Part shown: one piece after another, positions 10,281 to 19,271 of the stretch | How the letters are laid out: every line of letters starts with the position of its first letter | Position numbering within the stretch: position 1 is the stretch's first letter | Source: Gammaproteobacteria bacterium | GTDB lineage: Bacteria; Pseudomonadota; Gammaproteobacteria; Steroidobacterales; Steroidobacteraceae | Length of the DNA: 46,708 bases | Assembly: GCA_947469285.1 (NCBI GenBank) | Contig: CANIOW010000025.1 | Coordinates: 1 to 46,708 of the forward strand | Direction of reading: 5' to 3' | Translations under genes and position numbers: made by a program | Notes under the pieces: generated by a model | What the model saw: only the letters and a program-made list of their open reading frames with translations | The model's database searches: none | What the model was told of the DNA's origin: nothing

Positions 10281-12388
10281 CGGCTGCGCTCTCCCGCAAC
10301 GTGCCTGGCACCCTCTCTGGGGCCCTGTCCGTGGCCCTGTCCGTGGCGTTGTTGCTCGGCGCTTGTGCTAAAGCGCCGCCGCCCGCAACGCTCGCCCAGG
10401 CGCGTACGGCCTTGGCGCAAGAGCATCCACGCGAGGCCGCGGCATTGCTCAAGTCGTTGATACAGGCGGCGCCGGACGATGGCGCTGCCCGCGCGTTGCT
10501 GGCTGAAGCGCTGCTGGATACCGGTGACATAGACGAAGCACAGCGACAGCTGGCGGAAGCCAACCGGCTGCGCGCGCCACGCAGTGCCTTACGGGTTAGC
10601 GAATGCCGTGTGGCGGCCTACACCCAAACATTGTCCGAGGCGCTGTTGGCCTGCACGCCTGGCCTGGGTGAAACGGCCGCCGAGCGCGCGGCGCTGTATC
10701 TGCAGGCGGGGTTGGCGCAGGTACGCGCCGAGCATGCCGCCATGGCGCTGCCCGACCTGGCCGCGGCGCTGCGTGAGCAGCCAGGCTGGTTCCTTGCGCA
10801 GCGCGAACAGGCGCTGGCACTGGCGGCAGCCGGCGACGATATGGCCGCGGATAACGCGCTGCGCGTGGTGTTCGCGCAGCACGCGGACAACGCCCAGGCC
10901 TGGCACTTGCGCGGGCGTATAGAATTCCTGCGTGGGCAGTTTGCGCCGGCGGCCCGGTCGTTTAGCAAAGCCGCCGCGTTGGCGGAGCAGCACGGCCATC
11001 ACGAGCTGAACCGGCTGGCGCGCGAACATGGCATTCAGTCCACGCTGCTGGCGGGAGAGTCCACCCGGGCGCTCACGGCCGCTGCGGCGTTGCTGCACGC
11101 AGACGCCAGCTCGCCGATGGCCATGTATCTGCACGCCTATGCACTGGCCGCCAACGGCCAGCGGGTGGAGAGCCGCGCGCAACTCGAGACCCTGCTGCTC
11201 AAGCAGCCGCAGCTGGCGCAGGCCAAGGTGCTCATGGGCGTGGTGATGCTCGGGCTGGAGCAGGCGGGCCAGGCCAATATGTACCTGAGCAACGCGCTCA
11301 CCCAGTTACCCGAAAACGCGCTGGCGCAGGCCGCGCTACACGCGCTTGAGCAGTCTCCGACCGCACCAGCAGCAGCCTTCAAACAGGTGCGCCGGTGGAT
11401 TGAGCAGCCCGGACAGGACCCACAGTGGCTGGCCTGGGGCAGTTTACTCACCCTGCGTGCTGGGCCTAGCCTGACGCCCGAAACGCAGTTCGCTACTTTG
11501 CTGGGCTCTGCGCTGGAGACCACGCAGCAGCAGCTGCTGCAGCAGGTGGTGACACAGCTGCAGGCCCACCAGGACCGCGCCGCACTGGCCACGGTGGAGG
11601 CCGCTACCCAGCGGCAGCCGCAACAGGCCGGTTGGCGGCTGCTGCAGTCCGCCACGCGGCTGGCCACCAACGACGTGGCGGGTAGCCGCCACGCGGCGGC
11701 GGCGGCTGCCGCGCTGGCGCCGGGGCAGGTGCAGGTGCAGCTGGCCGTGGGCCGCTTGCTGCTAGCCACGGGCGATTTTCCGGGCGCCCAAAGCGCGCTG
11801 CAAACGGCGCTGGCGCTGCCCGGTGGCCGCGCGCCGGCGGCGCGGGCGCTGGCCGAGCTGGCGCAGGCACAAGGCGATCTAAAAGGCAGCGTGCCATGGC
11901 TGCAGGTGGCGGTGGCGGCCAACCCCAAGGACGCCGCACTGCTGCGCTGGCTGGTGACAACGCTGGAGACCACCGGGGACCGCGCGGGGGCCGTGAAGGC
12001 GCTGCGCACGCACCTAGAGCAACACGGCGAAACGGCCGCCGTGCTCAGCCAATACGCCTGGCTGCTGCGCAACAGCGCGCCCGAGCAAGCCGTTAGCGCC
12101 ATGAAACGCGCCATGGAACTGGAGCGCGACCTGGTCGAGGTGCTCAGCACTTACGGCGCCTTGCTGTTGGACCAAGGGCAGCCGCTCGAGGCGTTGCCGT
12201 TGCTGGAGCGGGCCGCCAAGCTGGCGCCGCGCGACGCCCGTGTGCACTACCAGCTTGCCTGCGCCTACCAGCGCAGCAACAACCGCGCCGCGGCCCGCGA
12301 CGCCATCTCGGAAGCGCTGCGTGGCGGACACATGTTCGACGAACGCCGTGCGGCAGAAACGCTGGCCACTTCGCTCGGCGCGCGGTAA
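10277..12388 (+). CDS. prsT: XrtA/PEP-CTERM-system TPR-repeat lipoprotein PrsT
   Basis: A 703-residue predicted lipoprotein. The signal peptide ends in the lipobox LLGAC with Cys30, and the rest is Ala/Leu-rich helical repeat of tetratricopeptide type across nearly the whole length. The ATG at 10277 overlaps the prsR stop (ATGA) and places the lipobox correctly; a further upstream in-frame start at 10151 would bury the signal peptide. PrsT proteins of this size sit between PrsR and exosortase A and are thought to act in assembly or export of exopolysaccharide; the molecular role is not established. The signal sequence includes a duplicated 12-bp unit (10322-10345), giving the repeated ALSV. 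Confidence 0.9.
10322..10345 (+). repeat. 12-bp direct repeat, two units, in the prsT signal peptide
   Basis: Two identical adjacent copies of GCCCTGTCCGTG encode the doubled ALSV in the hydrophobic core of the lipoprotein signal peptide. A change in copy number would lengthen or shorten that core by four residues. Confidence 0.85.
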
Positions 12389-12391
12389 GCC

Positions 12392-14002
12392 GTGAATTCG
12401 CTACACCCTGCAGGGCTGTCGCGCTGGGCACTACCGCTGGCGGTGGCGCTGGTGGCCCTGCTGTTGGCGCAGAGCCTGCCGGCGCTGTGGCAAACCTGGT
12501 GGACGGTGGGCACCTACAACCACTGTCTCACCATTTTCCCGCTGGCCAGCTGGCTGCTGTGGCGCGCGGAGGTGGCGGCGCCCACCCCGGCCGCGCTGCT
12601 TGGCTGGCCCGGCGCGGCGCGAGGTTCGCGGGGGCTGTGGGTTGCGCTGGCCGCACTGGTGGCACTGGCCGGCGTTTGGGCGGTGGCGCGGCTGCTGTCG
12701 GTGCAAGTGCTCGAACAGGCGGCGCTGGTGGCGTTGCCGCCGCTGCTGGTGTGGGCGGTGAATGGCCCGGCCTATGCGCGCCGCCACCGCTTCGCCTTGG
12801 CGTTTTGTCTGCTCGCGGTGCCGTTTGGCGACTTCCTCATTCCCCCGCTCATGCAGCTAACCGCCGCGGTGGCGGTGACGCTGGTGCGGCTGAGCGGCGT
12901 GCCCGTGCTGCGCGACGGCATGCAGTTTTCCACCGCCGCCGGCAACTTCGTGGTGGCGGAGGCGTGTAGCGGCATTCGTTACCTCATTGCGTCCGTCACG
13001 CTGGGGCTGCTGTTCGCCCAGCTGAACTTTCGCAGTCCCCGGCGCAAGGCGTGGTTTCTGCTCGCCAGTGTGCTGCTGCCGCTGGCCGCCAATGGGGTGC
13101 GCGGCTGGATGATGGTGATGATCGGCTACTACAGCGACATGCAGTACGCGGTGGGCTTCGACCACCTGGTCTACGGCTGGCTGCTGTTTGGGCTGGTGAT
13201 GAGCCTGTTGTTCTGGGTGGGCAGCCGTTACCGCGAAGTGGTGGACCTGGGCGCTGGCCGCTTCACGGGCGTGGTTCGCCCCGCCGGGTCGGGCGGCACC
13301 CTGGGTTTTCGGGGCTTAGTCGTCATGGCCCTGATATCAGTCGGCTGGGCGCCACTGGCCGTCCAGGGGGTGGCGCGGCAGCTGGCTGCCATCAGCCCCC
13401 ACCTCGACAAGTATCAATGGCCTGAAACCATGGGCGCCTTTGAATATCAACGGCTTGCAAGCTTTCCCACGCAGCCGCGTTACCCTGGAGCGGACCGTTT
13501 CGACGCGGCGGTGTACCACCGTGGTGCGCTGGAGGTGCACGTGGCGGTGGCCCGTTATGTGCGCGACCGGCCTGGCCACGAGGTTGTCAGCCAACTGAAT
13601 TTTGTTTATGGGGACGAATGGGCCCGAGTAGGGCTGGGCGAAGCGGCCCTGAAGCAGGGCGCTGATACTTGGACGGCTGCCACCGCCGACGTCACCCCGC
13701 AGCCACGGGCGGCGCTGCTGACCTTGATAACCGAGCTGCCCGACGCGGGCAGTGGGCCCGGTGGCGCGGCGGAGGCGGGAGCGGCGGCGCCCGTTTGGCG
13801 GGTGACCCACTGGTACGCCATTGCCGGCGAGCAGACGCGCAGCGACCTGCGCGCCAAGCTGCTGGCGGCCGTGGACTGGACCCGTCCGCGGACCGCGCAC
13901 CCACCCCCGGCGGTGTACCTGGTGGCGGTGCCGCGCGGGCTCGACGCCGCCGACGCCGCGGCCGTGGCCACGCTGGCTGGCGGTTTGGCCGCGCGCCCCT
14001 AG
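12392..14002 (+). CDS. xrtA: Exosortase A (XrtA) fused to an EpsI-type C-terminal domain
   Basis: A 536-residue inner-membrane protein with an N-terminal exosortase domain of about eight membrane segments and a soluble EpsI-like domain from about residue 320. The transpeptidase triad is visible: Cys192 in AEACSGIRYL, Arg237 in NGVRGW and His258 in FDHLVYGW. Exosortases recognise C-terminal PEP-CTERM sorting signals and are thought to cleave and re-attach the protein at the cell surface. The GTG start at 12392 lies three bases after the prsT stop. The fusion with EpsI is usual for this type. No protein ending in a PEP-CTERM tripartite tail was seen in the window. Confidence 0.93.
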   Translation: MNSLHPAGLSRWALPLAVALVALLLAQSLPALWQTWWTVGTYNHCLTIFPLASWLLWRAEVAAPTPAALLGWPGAARGSRGLWVALAALVALAGVWAVARLLSVQVLEQAALVALPPLLVWAVNGPAYARRHRFALAFCLLAVPFGDFLIPPLMQLTAAVAVTLVRLSGVPVLRDGMQFSTAAGNFVVAEACSGIRYLIASVTLGLLFAQLNFRSPRRKAWFLLASVLLPLAANGVRGWMMVMIGYYSDMQYAVGFDHLVYGWLLFGLVMSLLFWVGSRYREVVDLGAGRFTGVVRPAGSGGTLGFRGLVVMALISVGWAPLAVQGVARQLAAISPHLDKYQWPETMGAFEYQRLASFPTQPRYPGADRFDAAVYHRGALEVHVAVARYVRDRPGHEVVSQLNFVYGDEWARVGLGEAALKQGADTWTAATADVTPQPRAALLTLITELPDAGSGPGGAAEAGAAAPVWRVTHWYAIAGEQTRSDLRAKLLAAVDWTRPRTAHPPPAVYLVAVPRGLDAADAAAVATLAGGLAARP

Positions 14003-14004
14003 CC

Positions 14005-14018
14005 GCTGGCTCGCCAGC
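14005..14018 (+). other. Short GC hairpin after the exosortase gene
   Basis: GCTGGC-TC-GCCAGC forms a perfect 6-bp stem two bases after the exosortase stop. A 10-bp palindrome CTGTGCACAG follows at 14029-14038. There is no T-tract, so this is at most a weak or factor-assisted terminator, or a processing site. Confidence 0.25.
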
Positions 14019-14094
14019 CGCTCATTCTCTGTGCACAGGGCGCTATAACCCTTAAAGAGTCGCCCTTACGCGTGCCGACCGCTACCATGCGTGG

Positions 14095-14883
14095 ATGGAC
14101 GTACTGCAAATTGTCGCGGGGTTTTCCACCGGGCTGCTCGTGGGGCTGACCGGTGTGGGAGGCGGGTCTTTAATGACTCCCCTGCTGCTGCTGTTTTTCG
14201 GCATGGCCCCCATGACCGCCGTGGGCACCGACCTGTGGTTTGCCGTGATCACCAAGATGGCCGCCACCCGCGTGCACCACCACCACGGGCTCATCGACTG
14301 GGGCGTGGCCAAGCGGCTGTGGCTGGGTAGCTTGCCGGCTTCGGCCGGCACCTTGGTGTGGCTGCAGTTTCACCCGCTGAATGCGCATTCCATGGACCAC
14401 CTGAAGGCGGCCATTGCCGCCGCCGTGCTGCTAACCGCCGGGGGCATCTTGCTGCAGACCAAGCTGCATAGCTTGGGTAAACGGCTGCGCACCACGCAGG
14501 TGGAACGGTTTATAACGCTGCAACTGCCGCTAACGCTGTTGTCCGGCGCGGTGCTCGGGGTGCTGGTTACGCTGACCAGCGTGGGCGCCGGCGCGCTGGG
14601 CGCAGTGTTTTTGGCCTACCTCTACCCGCTGCGGCTGACCGCGCCACGGCTCATTGCAACCGACATCGTGCATGCCATTCCGCTGGCCATGTTCGCCGGC
14701 CTTGGGCATTTGTACCTGGGGCATGTGGATTTCACCTTGCTGGGCACCTTGCTCATCGGCTCCATCCCCGGGGTGGTGGTGGGCGCCATGCTGTCCAGCC
14801 GTTTGCCGCATGCGTTTCTGCGCACCGCCTTGGCGGTGGTGCTGTGCCTGATCGGCGCCAAGCTGTGGTGGAGCGTGCTCTAG
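14095..14883 (+). CDS. TauE/SafE-family (sulfite/organosulfonate-type) permease
   Basis: A 262-residue integral membrane protein with roughly eight hydrophobic segments. The N-terminal half has the glycine-rich pattern GLLVGLTGVGGGSLMTPLLLL, echoed in the second half by LGVLVTLTSVGAGALGAVFLAYLYP. That doubled motif is the hallmark of the TauE/SafE/YfcA family of anion exporters. The substrate cannot be read from sequence; sulfite, sulfonates or other small anions are known for the family. It has its own 92-bp upstream gap after the exosortase gene, and a link to polysaccharide is not evident. Confidence 0.85.
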   Translation: MDVLQIVAGFSTGLLVGLTGVGGGSLMTPLLLLFFGMAPMTAVGTDLWFAVITKMAATRVHHHHGLIDWGVAKRLWLGSLPASAGTLVWLQFHPLNAHSMDHLKAAIAAAVLLTAGGILLQTKLHSLGKRLRTTQVERFITLQLPLTLLSGAVLGVLVTLTSVGAGALGAVFLAYLYPLRLTAPRLIATDIVHAIPLAMFAGLGHLYLGHVDFTLLGTLLIGSIPGVVVGAMLSSRLPHAFLRTALAVVLCLIGAKLWWSVL

Positions 14884-14910
14884 CCCCACGCCCCACCCCC
14901 CACCCCCCCT

Positions 14911-14970
14911 GTAGGAGCGAGCTTGCTCGCGATGCTTTGCTCGCGATGCTTTGCTCGCGATGCTTTGCTT
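14911..14970 (+). repeat. REP-like palindromic repeat cluster upstream of hsp20
   Basis: GTAGGAGCGAGCTTGCTCGC followed by GATGC, then about two more copies of the 14-base period TCGCGATGCTTTGC. The core GCGAGCTTGCTCGC is an imperfect palindrome. This is the sequence type of the well-known Pseudomonas REP elements that are mobilised by RAYT (TnpA-REP) proteins. No RAYT gene is in the window. Confidence 0.8.
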
Positions 14971-14975
14971 TGCTC

Positions 14976-14993
14976 CCCCATGGCTGGGGTTTT
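14976..14993 (+). terminator. Possible weak rho-independent terminator
   Basis: CCCCA-TGGC-TGGGG forms a 5-bp GC-rich stem followed directly by TTTT. It would end transcription coming from the TauE/SafE gene or through the REP cluster before hsp20. The stem is short, so confidence is low. Confidence 0.35.
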
Positions 14994-15033
14994 CCGCAGC
15001 CTGCATTACGGCAATAGCGGATGGTCTGCCGAG

Positions 15034-15108
15034 CCCCTTGGACGACACTGAGCACAGCCGGCACGCATACGCCGGCCCATTCAGTGTCTTCATCAAGGAG
15101 GATGTGCC
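15034..15108 (+). promoter_or_regulatory. hsp20 leader hairpin sequestering the Shine-Dalgarno: candidate RNA thermometer
   Basis: Three nested stems can be drawn. CCCCTTG (15034-15040) pairs with CAAGGAGG (15094-15101), leaving the A at 15099 bulged. GACACTGA (15044-15051) pairs perfectly with TCAGTGTC (15081-15088). GCCGGC (15057-15062) pairs perfectly with GCCGGC (15071-15076) around an 8-base loop. That gives 21 base pairs, with the whole ribosome-binding site AAGGAGG (15095-15101) held in the basal stem next to a bulge. The gene downstream is a small heat-shock protein, the classic target of ROSE-type thermometers. The pairing is seen directly; heat control is inferred. The transcription start must lie at or before 15034 for this to work. 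Confidence 0.6.
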
Positions 15109-15558
15109 ATGAGCTTAATCCGTTGGGAGCCGTATTCTGGGGCAGATGACATGTTTGAACGCTTGGCCCCAAGCCTGTTTGGCCGCTGGCCGCGCCTGAA
15201 AACCACCGGCAATGGCGATGGGGGTGTCGAGTGGGCACCGTCCGCCGACATTAGCGAAACCGACAAAGAATTCCTGATCCGTGCCGAACTGCCGGCCGTG
15301 AAGAAGGAAGACGTGAAGGTGAGCTTCGACCGCGGCACCCTCACCATTGAAGGCGAACGCAAGCACCACAAGGAAGAGAAAGGCGAAAAGTTCCACCGCA
15401 TGGAAACCTTCCGCGGCTCGTTCCTGCGCACCTTTACGCTGCCCGACAACGTTAAGGCTGAAGCCATCCGCTGCGAAAGCCACGACGGTGTGCTCACCGT
15501 GCACATTCCAAAGATGACCGCCGCCGTCGTTCAGCCACGGCTGATCAAGATCGAGTAA
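15109..15558 (+). CDS. hsp20: Small heat-shock protein, Hsp20/alpha-crystallin family
   Basis: A 149-residue cytoplasmic holdase chaperone. The alpha-crystallin domain spans about residues 40-140, beginning at ADISETDKEFLIRAELP and ending in the diagnostic GVLTVHIPK. The C-terminal tail holds a V/I-x-I/V-like motif (RLIKIE). Spacing from a perfect AAGGAGG (15095-15101) to the ATG at 15109 is seven bases, so translation would be strong unless the leader is folded (see the hairpin at 15034-15108). The gene is a single-gene unit bracketed by REP-like repeats at 14911 and 15584-15715, between a permease gene and the polysaccharide export gene, and looks unrelated to polysaccharide synthesis. Confidence 0.95.
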   Translation: MSLIRWEPYSGADDMFERLAPSLFGRWPRLKTTGNGDGGVEWAPSADISETDKEFLIRAELPAVKKEDVKVSFDRGTLTIEGERKHHKEEKGEKFHRMETFRGSFLRTFTLPDNVKAEAIRCESHDGVLTVHIPKMTAAVVQPRLIKIE

Positions 15559-15583
15559 CCACGCCCCCACCCCCCACCCCCCT

Positions 15584-15715
15584 GTAGGAGCGAGCTTGCT
15601 CGCGATGCTTTGCTCGCGATGATGCCCCACCCTCCTGTAGGAGCGAGCTTGCTCGCGATGCCCCACCCCCGTGGGAGCGAGCTTGCTCGCGATGCCTTGT
15701 CTTGCTCGCGATGCC
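15584..15715 (+). repeat. REP-like palindromic repeat cluster downstream of hsp20, three copies
   Basis: Copies of G-T-(A/G)-G-GAGCGAGCTTGCTCGCGATG begin at 15584, 15637 and 15671, separated by C-rich spacers (CCCCACCC type). The first and third have extra partial TGCTCGCGAT units. Orientation is the same as the cluster at 14911, so the hsp20 gene is bracketed by direct repeats. Confidence 0.82.
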
Positions 15716-15779
15716 AACAGACGCAGTGGTGTGCTAGCATTGCGCGGGCTTCCTCCCCGCGAATAAAGCGAGCATTTTC

Positions 15780-18353
15780 ATGGGTTACCTGCGCATTCTT
15801 CGGTCTTGCCTACGCAGGGTTGCCCGCCAGAGTGCGGGCCCCCGCCTAGCGGGCCGGCGGTTAGCGGCGCTGGCGCTCGGCGCGTGGCTGGCCGGTGTGG
15901 GCGGTGCGCCGGCGGTGTTGGCGCAGGTGGAAGGGGTAACCCCCAGCCCCGAACAGCTCGAGATGCTGCAAAGCCTGCCGCCAGAACAGCGTGCCGAGCT
16001 GATGAACCAAGCCGCCAGTGGCGGCTTAACCGGCGTGGCGCCGCTGATGGCCGTGGGCGCCAAACCCAATGCGCAAACGCCAGCACACAAGCCGACACTG
16101 ACGCCCGCGCAGGGCAAGCCGGCCGCTGCAGACGGCGCGGCCGCTGCGGACGCCGTCGACGGCGCCGTCGGCGCCATGCACCCTTATGGCTACGACATCT
16201 TCCGCAACGCCACCGGCCAGTTCGAGCCGGAGGCGGCCATCCCGGTGCCCAACGACTACGTGCTGGGCCCCGGCGACAAGGTGGAAGTGCAGCTGTACGG
16301 CAACGAACGCCAGAACCTCATCTTGGTGGTGGGCCGCGACGGCAAGATACGCGTGCCAAAGCTGGGCCCGGTGCAGGTGGGCGGCATGCGCTTTGGCGAG
16401 GTGAAAGACATCGTCGAAACCCGCGTGGCCAAAGAATTTGTGGGTACGCAGGTGAGCCTGTCGATGGGCGAACTGCGCTCCATCCGCGTGTTCGTGCTGG
16501 GCGACGTGGAACACCCGGGGTCGTACCTGGTGTCGGCGCTGGCCACCCTCAGCAATGCGCTGCTGGTGGCGGGCGGCCCCACGGAAGCAGGCACGCTGCG
16601 CGACCTGCAGCTGAAGCGCAGCGGGGAAGTGGTGGTCCACCTAGACGCCTACGACCTGCTGCTGCGTGGCGACACCCGCAACGACGCGCGCCTGCTGGCG
16701 GGCGACGTGGTGTTTGTGCCGCCGGTGGGCAACACCGTGGCCATTAGCGGCGAAGTGCGCCGCCCCGCCATCTACGAAATGAAGCCCGGCAGCGTGGTGG
16801 CGGACCTGCTGTATTTAAGCGGTGGCTTAAAGCCCGCCGCCGACCCGAAGACCGCGCGCATTACGCGCATTAGCGAAGCCAAAGAACGCATTACGCTGGA
16901 CGTGAACCTGGCCAGCAAAGAAGGCCGCGCGCTGCGCCTGCGCACTGGCGACGGGCTAACGGTCATTGCCGTGCGCCCAGCGCTGATGGCCAGCGTGGAG
17001 CTGGTGGGCGAGGTGTTCCGTCCGCAGCAGTTCCAGTACCGCGAAGGCCTGCGCCTAAGCGACATTGTGCCGGCGCTCGACGACCTGCAGCCGGGCGCAG
17101 ACCCGGCCTATGTGGTTATTCGCCGCCAGCCCGTGCGCCCCGGCCCGCTGGAAGTGCGCAGTGCGGACCTGCGCGCCGCGCTGGCCGCGCCCGGCACTGC
17201 CGCCGACCTGCTGCTGCAGCCACGCGACGTGGTGCGCGTAACCGCCAAAACCCCCCGCCGTGCCGGCCAGGTGGCCGGGCTGGTGGACGAGCTGCGGGCC
17301 GAAGGCCGCCTGGACGCCCCGGCGCGCGTGGTGAACGTGGGCGGCAACATTATTGCCCCCGGCAGCTACCCGCTAGAGCCGGGCATGCGCGTGGCGGACC
17401 TGCTGCGCGCCGGTGGCACGCTGGACGATTCTGCGTACGGCGGCACCGCCGAGCTGGTGCGTTACGACGTGGCGGGCGGCGAAAAGCGCCAAACGGCGCT
17501 GCTGACCGTGGACCTGGCGGCCGTGCGCCGCGGTGAAGCGGAAGCGAACCTGGCGCTGCAGCCCTACGACCTGCTCACCGTGAAGCAAATTCAGAACTGG
17601 GCGGACAACGGCACCGTGGTGCTAAAAGGCGAAGTGCGCTACCCCGGCAGCTACCCCATCCGCCGCGGCGAAACGCTAAGCCAGGTCATCGCCCGCGCGG
17701 GCGGCTATACCCCTGAAGCCTATTTGCCCGGTGCCGTGTTCACGCGCGCCGCGGTGCGCGAGCAAGAACAGCAGCAGCTGGACAAGCTGGCCACGCGGAT
17801 GCAAAGCGATTTGACCCTGCTGGCGCTGCAGGGCACGCGCACGGCCGGCAAAGACCAAGCCAACGACCCCACGGCCACGCTGACCGTGGGCCAGGCTTTG
17901 CTGGCGGACCTGCGGAACACCAAAACCGTGGGGCGGGTGGTGGTGGACCTGCCAGCCATGGCCGGCCACCCCGACCGCGAGGTGCTGCTGCTGGACAAAG
18001 ACCAGCTGGCGGTGCCCCGCCAGCTGCAGAGTGTGACGGTGCTGGGCGAAGTGCAAAGCCCGGTGTCGCACCTGTGGAGCCCGCAAGGCAGCCGCGACGA
18101 CTACCTGGGCAGAAGCGGCGGGCTAACCCGCAAGGCCGACGCCAAGCGCATCTATGTGGTGCATGCCGACGGCAGTGTGGAGTCTCCCCGCGGTGGCTGG
18201 CTGCGGCCGGCCAGCAGCGCCCGTGTGCTGCCCGGCGACACCATTGTGGTGCCGGTGGACGCCGAGCGCGTGCAGGCACTGCCCCTGTGGACGGCGGTAA
18301 CGCAGATTATCTACAACCTGGCTATTGCCGCCACCGCTGTTTCGCGGTTCTGA
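15780..18353 (+). CDS. Multi-SLBB polysaccharide export (OPX) protein
   Basis: An 857-residue secreted protein, about twice the length of E. coli Wza. A Sec signal peptide ends near Ala48 (APAVLA, then QVEG). A polysaccharide-export N-terminal domain starts near residue 155 (DYVLGPGDKVEVQLYG). Several SLBB beta-grasp repeats follow, recognisable by recurring phrases of the type G-EVRRPAIYEMKPG, VNVGGNIIAPGSYPLEPG, LKGEVRYPGSYPIRRGE and VLGEVQSPVSHLW. It should form the periplasmic/outer-membrane channel for the polysaccharide, working with the adjacent Wzz. The ATG at 15780 gives a normal signal peptide. Its size and repeat number resemble the large OPX proteins of O-antigen/capsule loci rather than the short EpsE of standard XrtA loci. 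Confidence 0.9.
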   Translation: MGYLRILRSCLRRVARQSAGPRLAGRRLAALALGAWLAGVGGAPAVLAQVEGVTPSPEQLEMLQSLPPEQRAELMNQAASGGLTGVAPLMAVGAKPNAQTPAHKPTLTPAQGKPAAADGAAAADAVDGAVGAMHPYGYDIFRNATGQFEPEAAIPVPNDYVLGPGDKVEVQLYGNERQNLILVVGRDGKIRVPKLGPVQVGGMRFGEVKDIVETRVAKEFVGTQVSLSMGELRSIRVFVLGDVEHPGSYLVSALATLSNALLVAGGPTEAGTLRDLQLKRSGEVVVHLDAYDLLLRGDTRNDARLLAGDVVFVPPVGNTVAISGEVRRPAIYEMKPGSVVADLLYLSGGLKPAADPKTARITRISEAKERITLDVNLASKEGRALRLRTGDGLTVIAVRPALMASVELVGEVFRPQQFQYREGLRLSDIVPALDDLQPGADPAYVVIRRQPVRPGPLEVRSADLRAALAAPGTAADLLLQPRDVVRVTAKTPRRAGQVAGLVDELRAEGRLDAPARVVNVGGNIIAPGSYPLEPGMRVADLLRAGGTLDDSAYGGTAELVRYDVAGGEKRQTALLTVDLAAVRRGEAEANLALQPYDLLTVKQIQNWADNGTVVLKGEVRYPGSYPIRRGETLSQVIARAGGYTPEAYLPGAVFTRAAVREQEQQQLDKLATRMQSDLTLLALQGTRTAGKDQANDPTATLTVGQALLADLRNTKTVGRVVVDLPAMAGHPDREVLLLDKDQLAVPRQLQSVTVLGEVQSPVSHLWSPQGSRDDYLGRSGGLTRKADAKRIYVVHADGSVESPRGGWLRPASSARVLPGDTIVVPVDAERVQALPLWTAVTQIIYNLAIAATAVSRF

Positions 18354-18360
18354 GGCGCTT

Positions 18361-19230
18361 ATGAACCACAGCACCCCCCCCGGCCAGCACCCGGACGAAG
18401 ACGAAGGCCTGGACCTGCGCCCGATAGTGCGCAAGCTGTGGCAACAGAAATGGCTGGTGCTGGGCATCTTGGCGGCCAGCCTGGCCTGCGGCGCGGTTTA
18501 CTACCTGCTGGCCACCCGCTGGTATGAAACCAGCGTGGTGCTGCTGCCCCGCGACACCAAGGGCAGTGGCGGGGCGGCCAGCCAGCTAGGGCAACTGGGT
18601 GGGCTGGCCAGCCTGGCGGGCATTAGCGTGGGGGCGCCGGTGCGCGAAGAGCCGCTGGCCATCTTGCGCTCCAAAGGCTTTGCGCGAAAGTTCATTGAGC
18701 AAAACCAGCTGGACCGGGTGATCTTTGCGGATGAGTGGGACGCCGAGCGCGGGCAGTGGCAGGCAGGCACAGAGGAGGGCGACCACGACATTCGCGATGC
18801 AGTGGACCGCTTCCAAAAGAAAATACTGACGATTACCGAAGACAAAAAGTCTGGCCTGGTGACCATTAGTGTGGTTTGGAAAAGCGCCACGCTGGCGGCA
18901 AGCTGGGCGAACCTGTTTGCCCGGCAGATTAACGATGAAATGCGGCTGCGCACGCAGAGCGAATCGGAAGGGAATATCAAATATCTAAGTGTCGAGATGG
19001 AGAAGAGCAACATTCTTTCCATACGCGAGGCGCAAGGCCGGCTGCTGGAAAGCGAACTGCAGAAGCTGGTGATGGCGCGGGGCAATGAAGAGTTTGCTTA
19101 CCGCGTGATAGACAAGGCGTATGCGCCGAAGAAAACTGTAAAGCCGATGCTGATGTCGGTGGCGCTGTTGGCGTTGTTGCTGGGTGGTATTGTCGCGATG
19201 GTGGTGGTGTTTCGGCAAGAGCTAAAATAA
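18361..19230 (+). CDS. wzz: Wzz-family chain-length regulator
   Basis: A 289-residue polysaccharide co-polymerase with the usual two membrane anchors, near residues 35-55 (LVLGILAASLACGAVYYLLA) and at the C-terminus (VALLALLLGGIVAMVVVF). A periplasmic helical domain lies between; it opens with a Gly-rich stretch and ends in a coiled-coil-like Glu/Arg-rich segment. The N-terminal phrase LDLRPIVRKLWQQKWLV is typical of the Wzz domain. There is no cytoplasmic tyrosine-kinase domain, so it is the short type used with Wzy rather than the kinase-linked XrtA type. The ATG at 18361 lies seven bases after the OPX stop. It is the last intact gene before the island. Confidence 0.88.
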   Translation: MNHSTPPGQHPDEDEGLDLRPIVRKLWQQKWLVLGILAASLACGAVYYLLATRWYETSVVLLPRDTKGSGGAASQLGQLGGLASLAGISVGAPVREEPLAILRSKGFARKFIEQNQLDRVIFADEWDAERGQWQAGTEEGDHDIRDAVDRFQKKILTITEDKKSGLVTISVVWKSATLAASWANLFARQINDEMRLRTQSESEGNIKYLSVEMEKSNILSIREAQGRLLESELQKLVMARGNEEFAYRVIDKAYAPKKTVKPMLMSVALLALLLGGIVAMVVVFRQELK

Positions 19231-19271
19231 CGCTTGTTGCTGGAGACTTAATCACTAGCGCAGGAAAAATA

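Noticed and set aside
14911-15715. Regularly repeated palindromes as a CRISPR array
   Set aside because: Spacing is irregular, spacers are C-rich filler, an hsp20 gene lies between, and no cas gene is present. REP-like elements fit better.
15719-15779. Sigma-54 promoter TGGTGTGCTAGCATTGC before the export gene
   Set aside because: There are 12 bases between GG and GC, two too many for a sigma-54 promoter.
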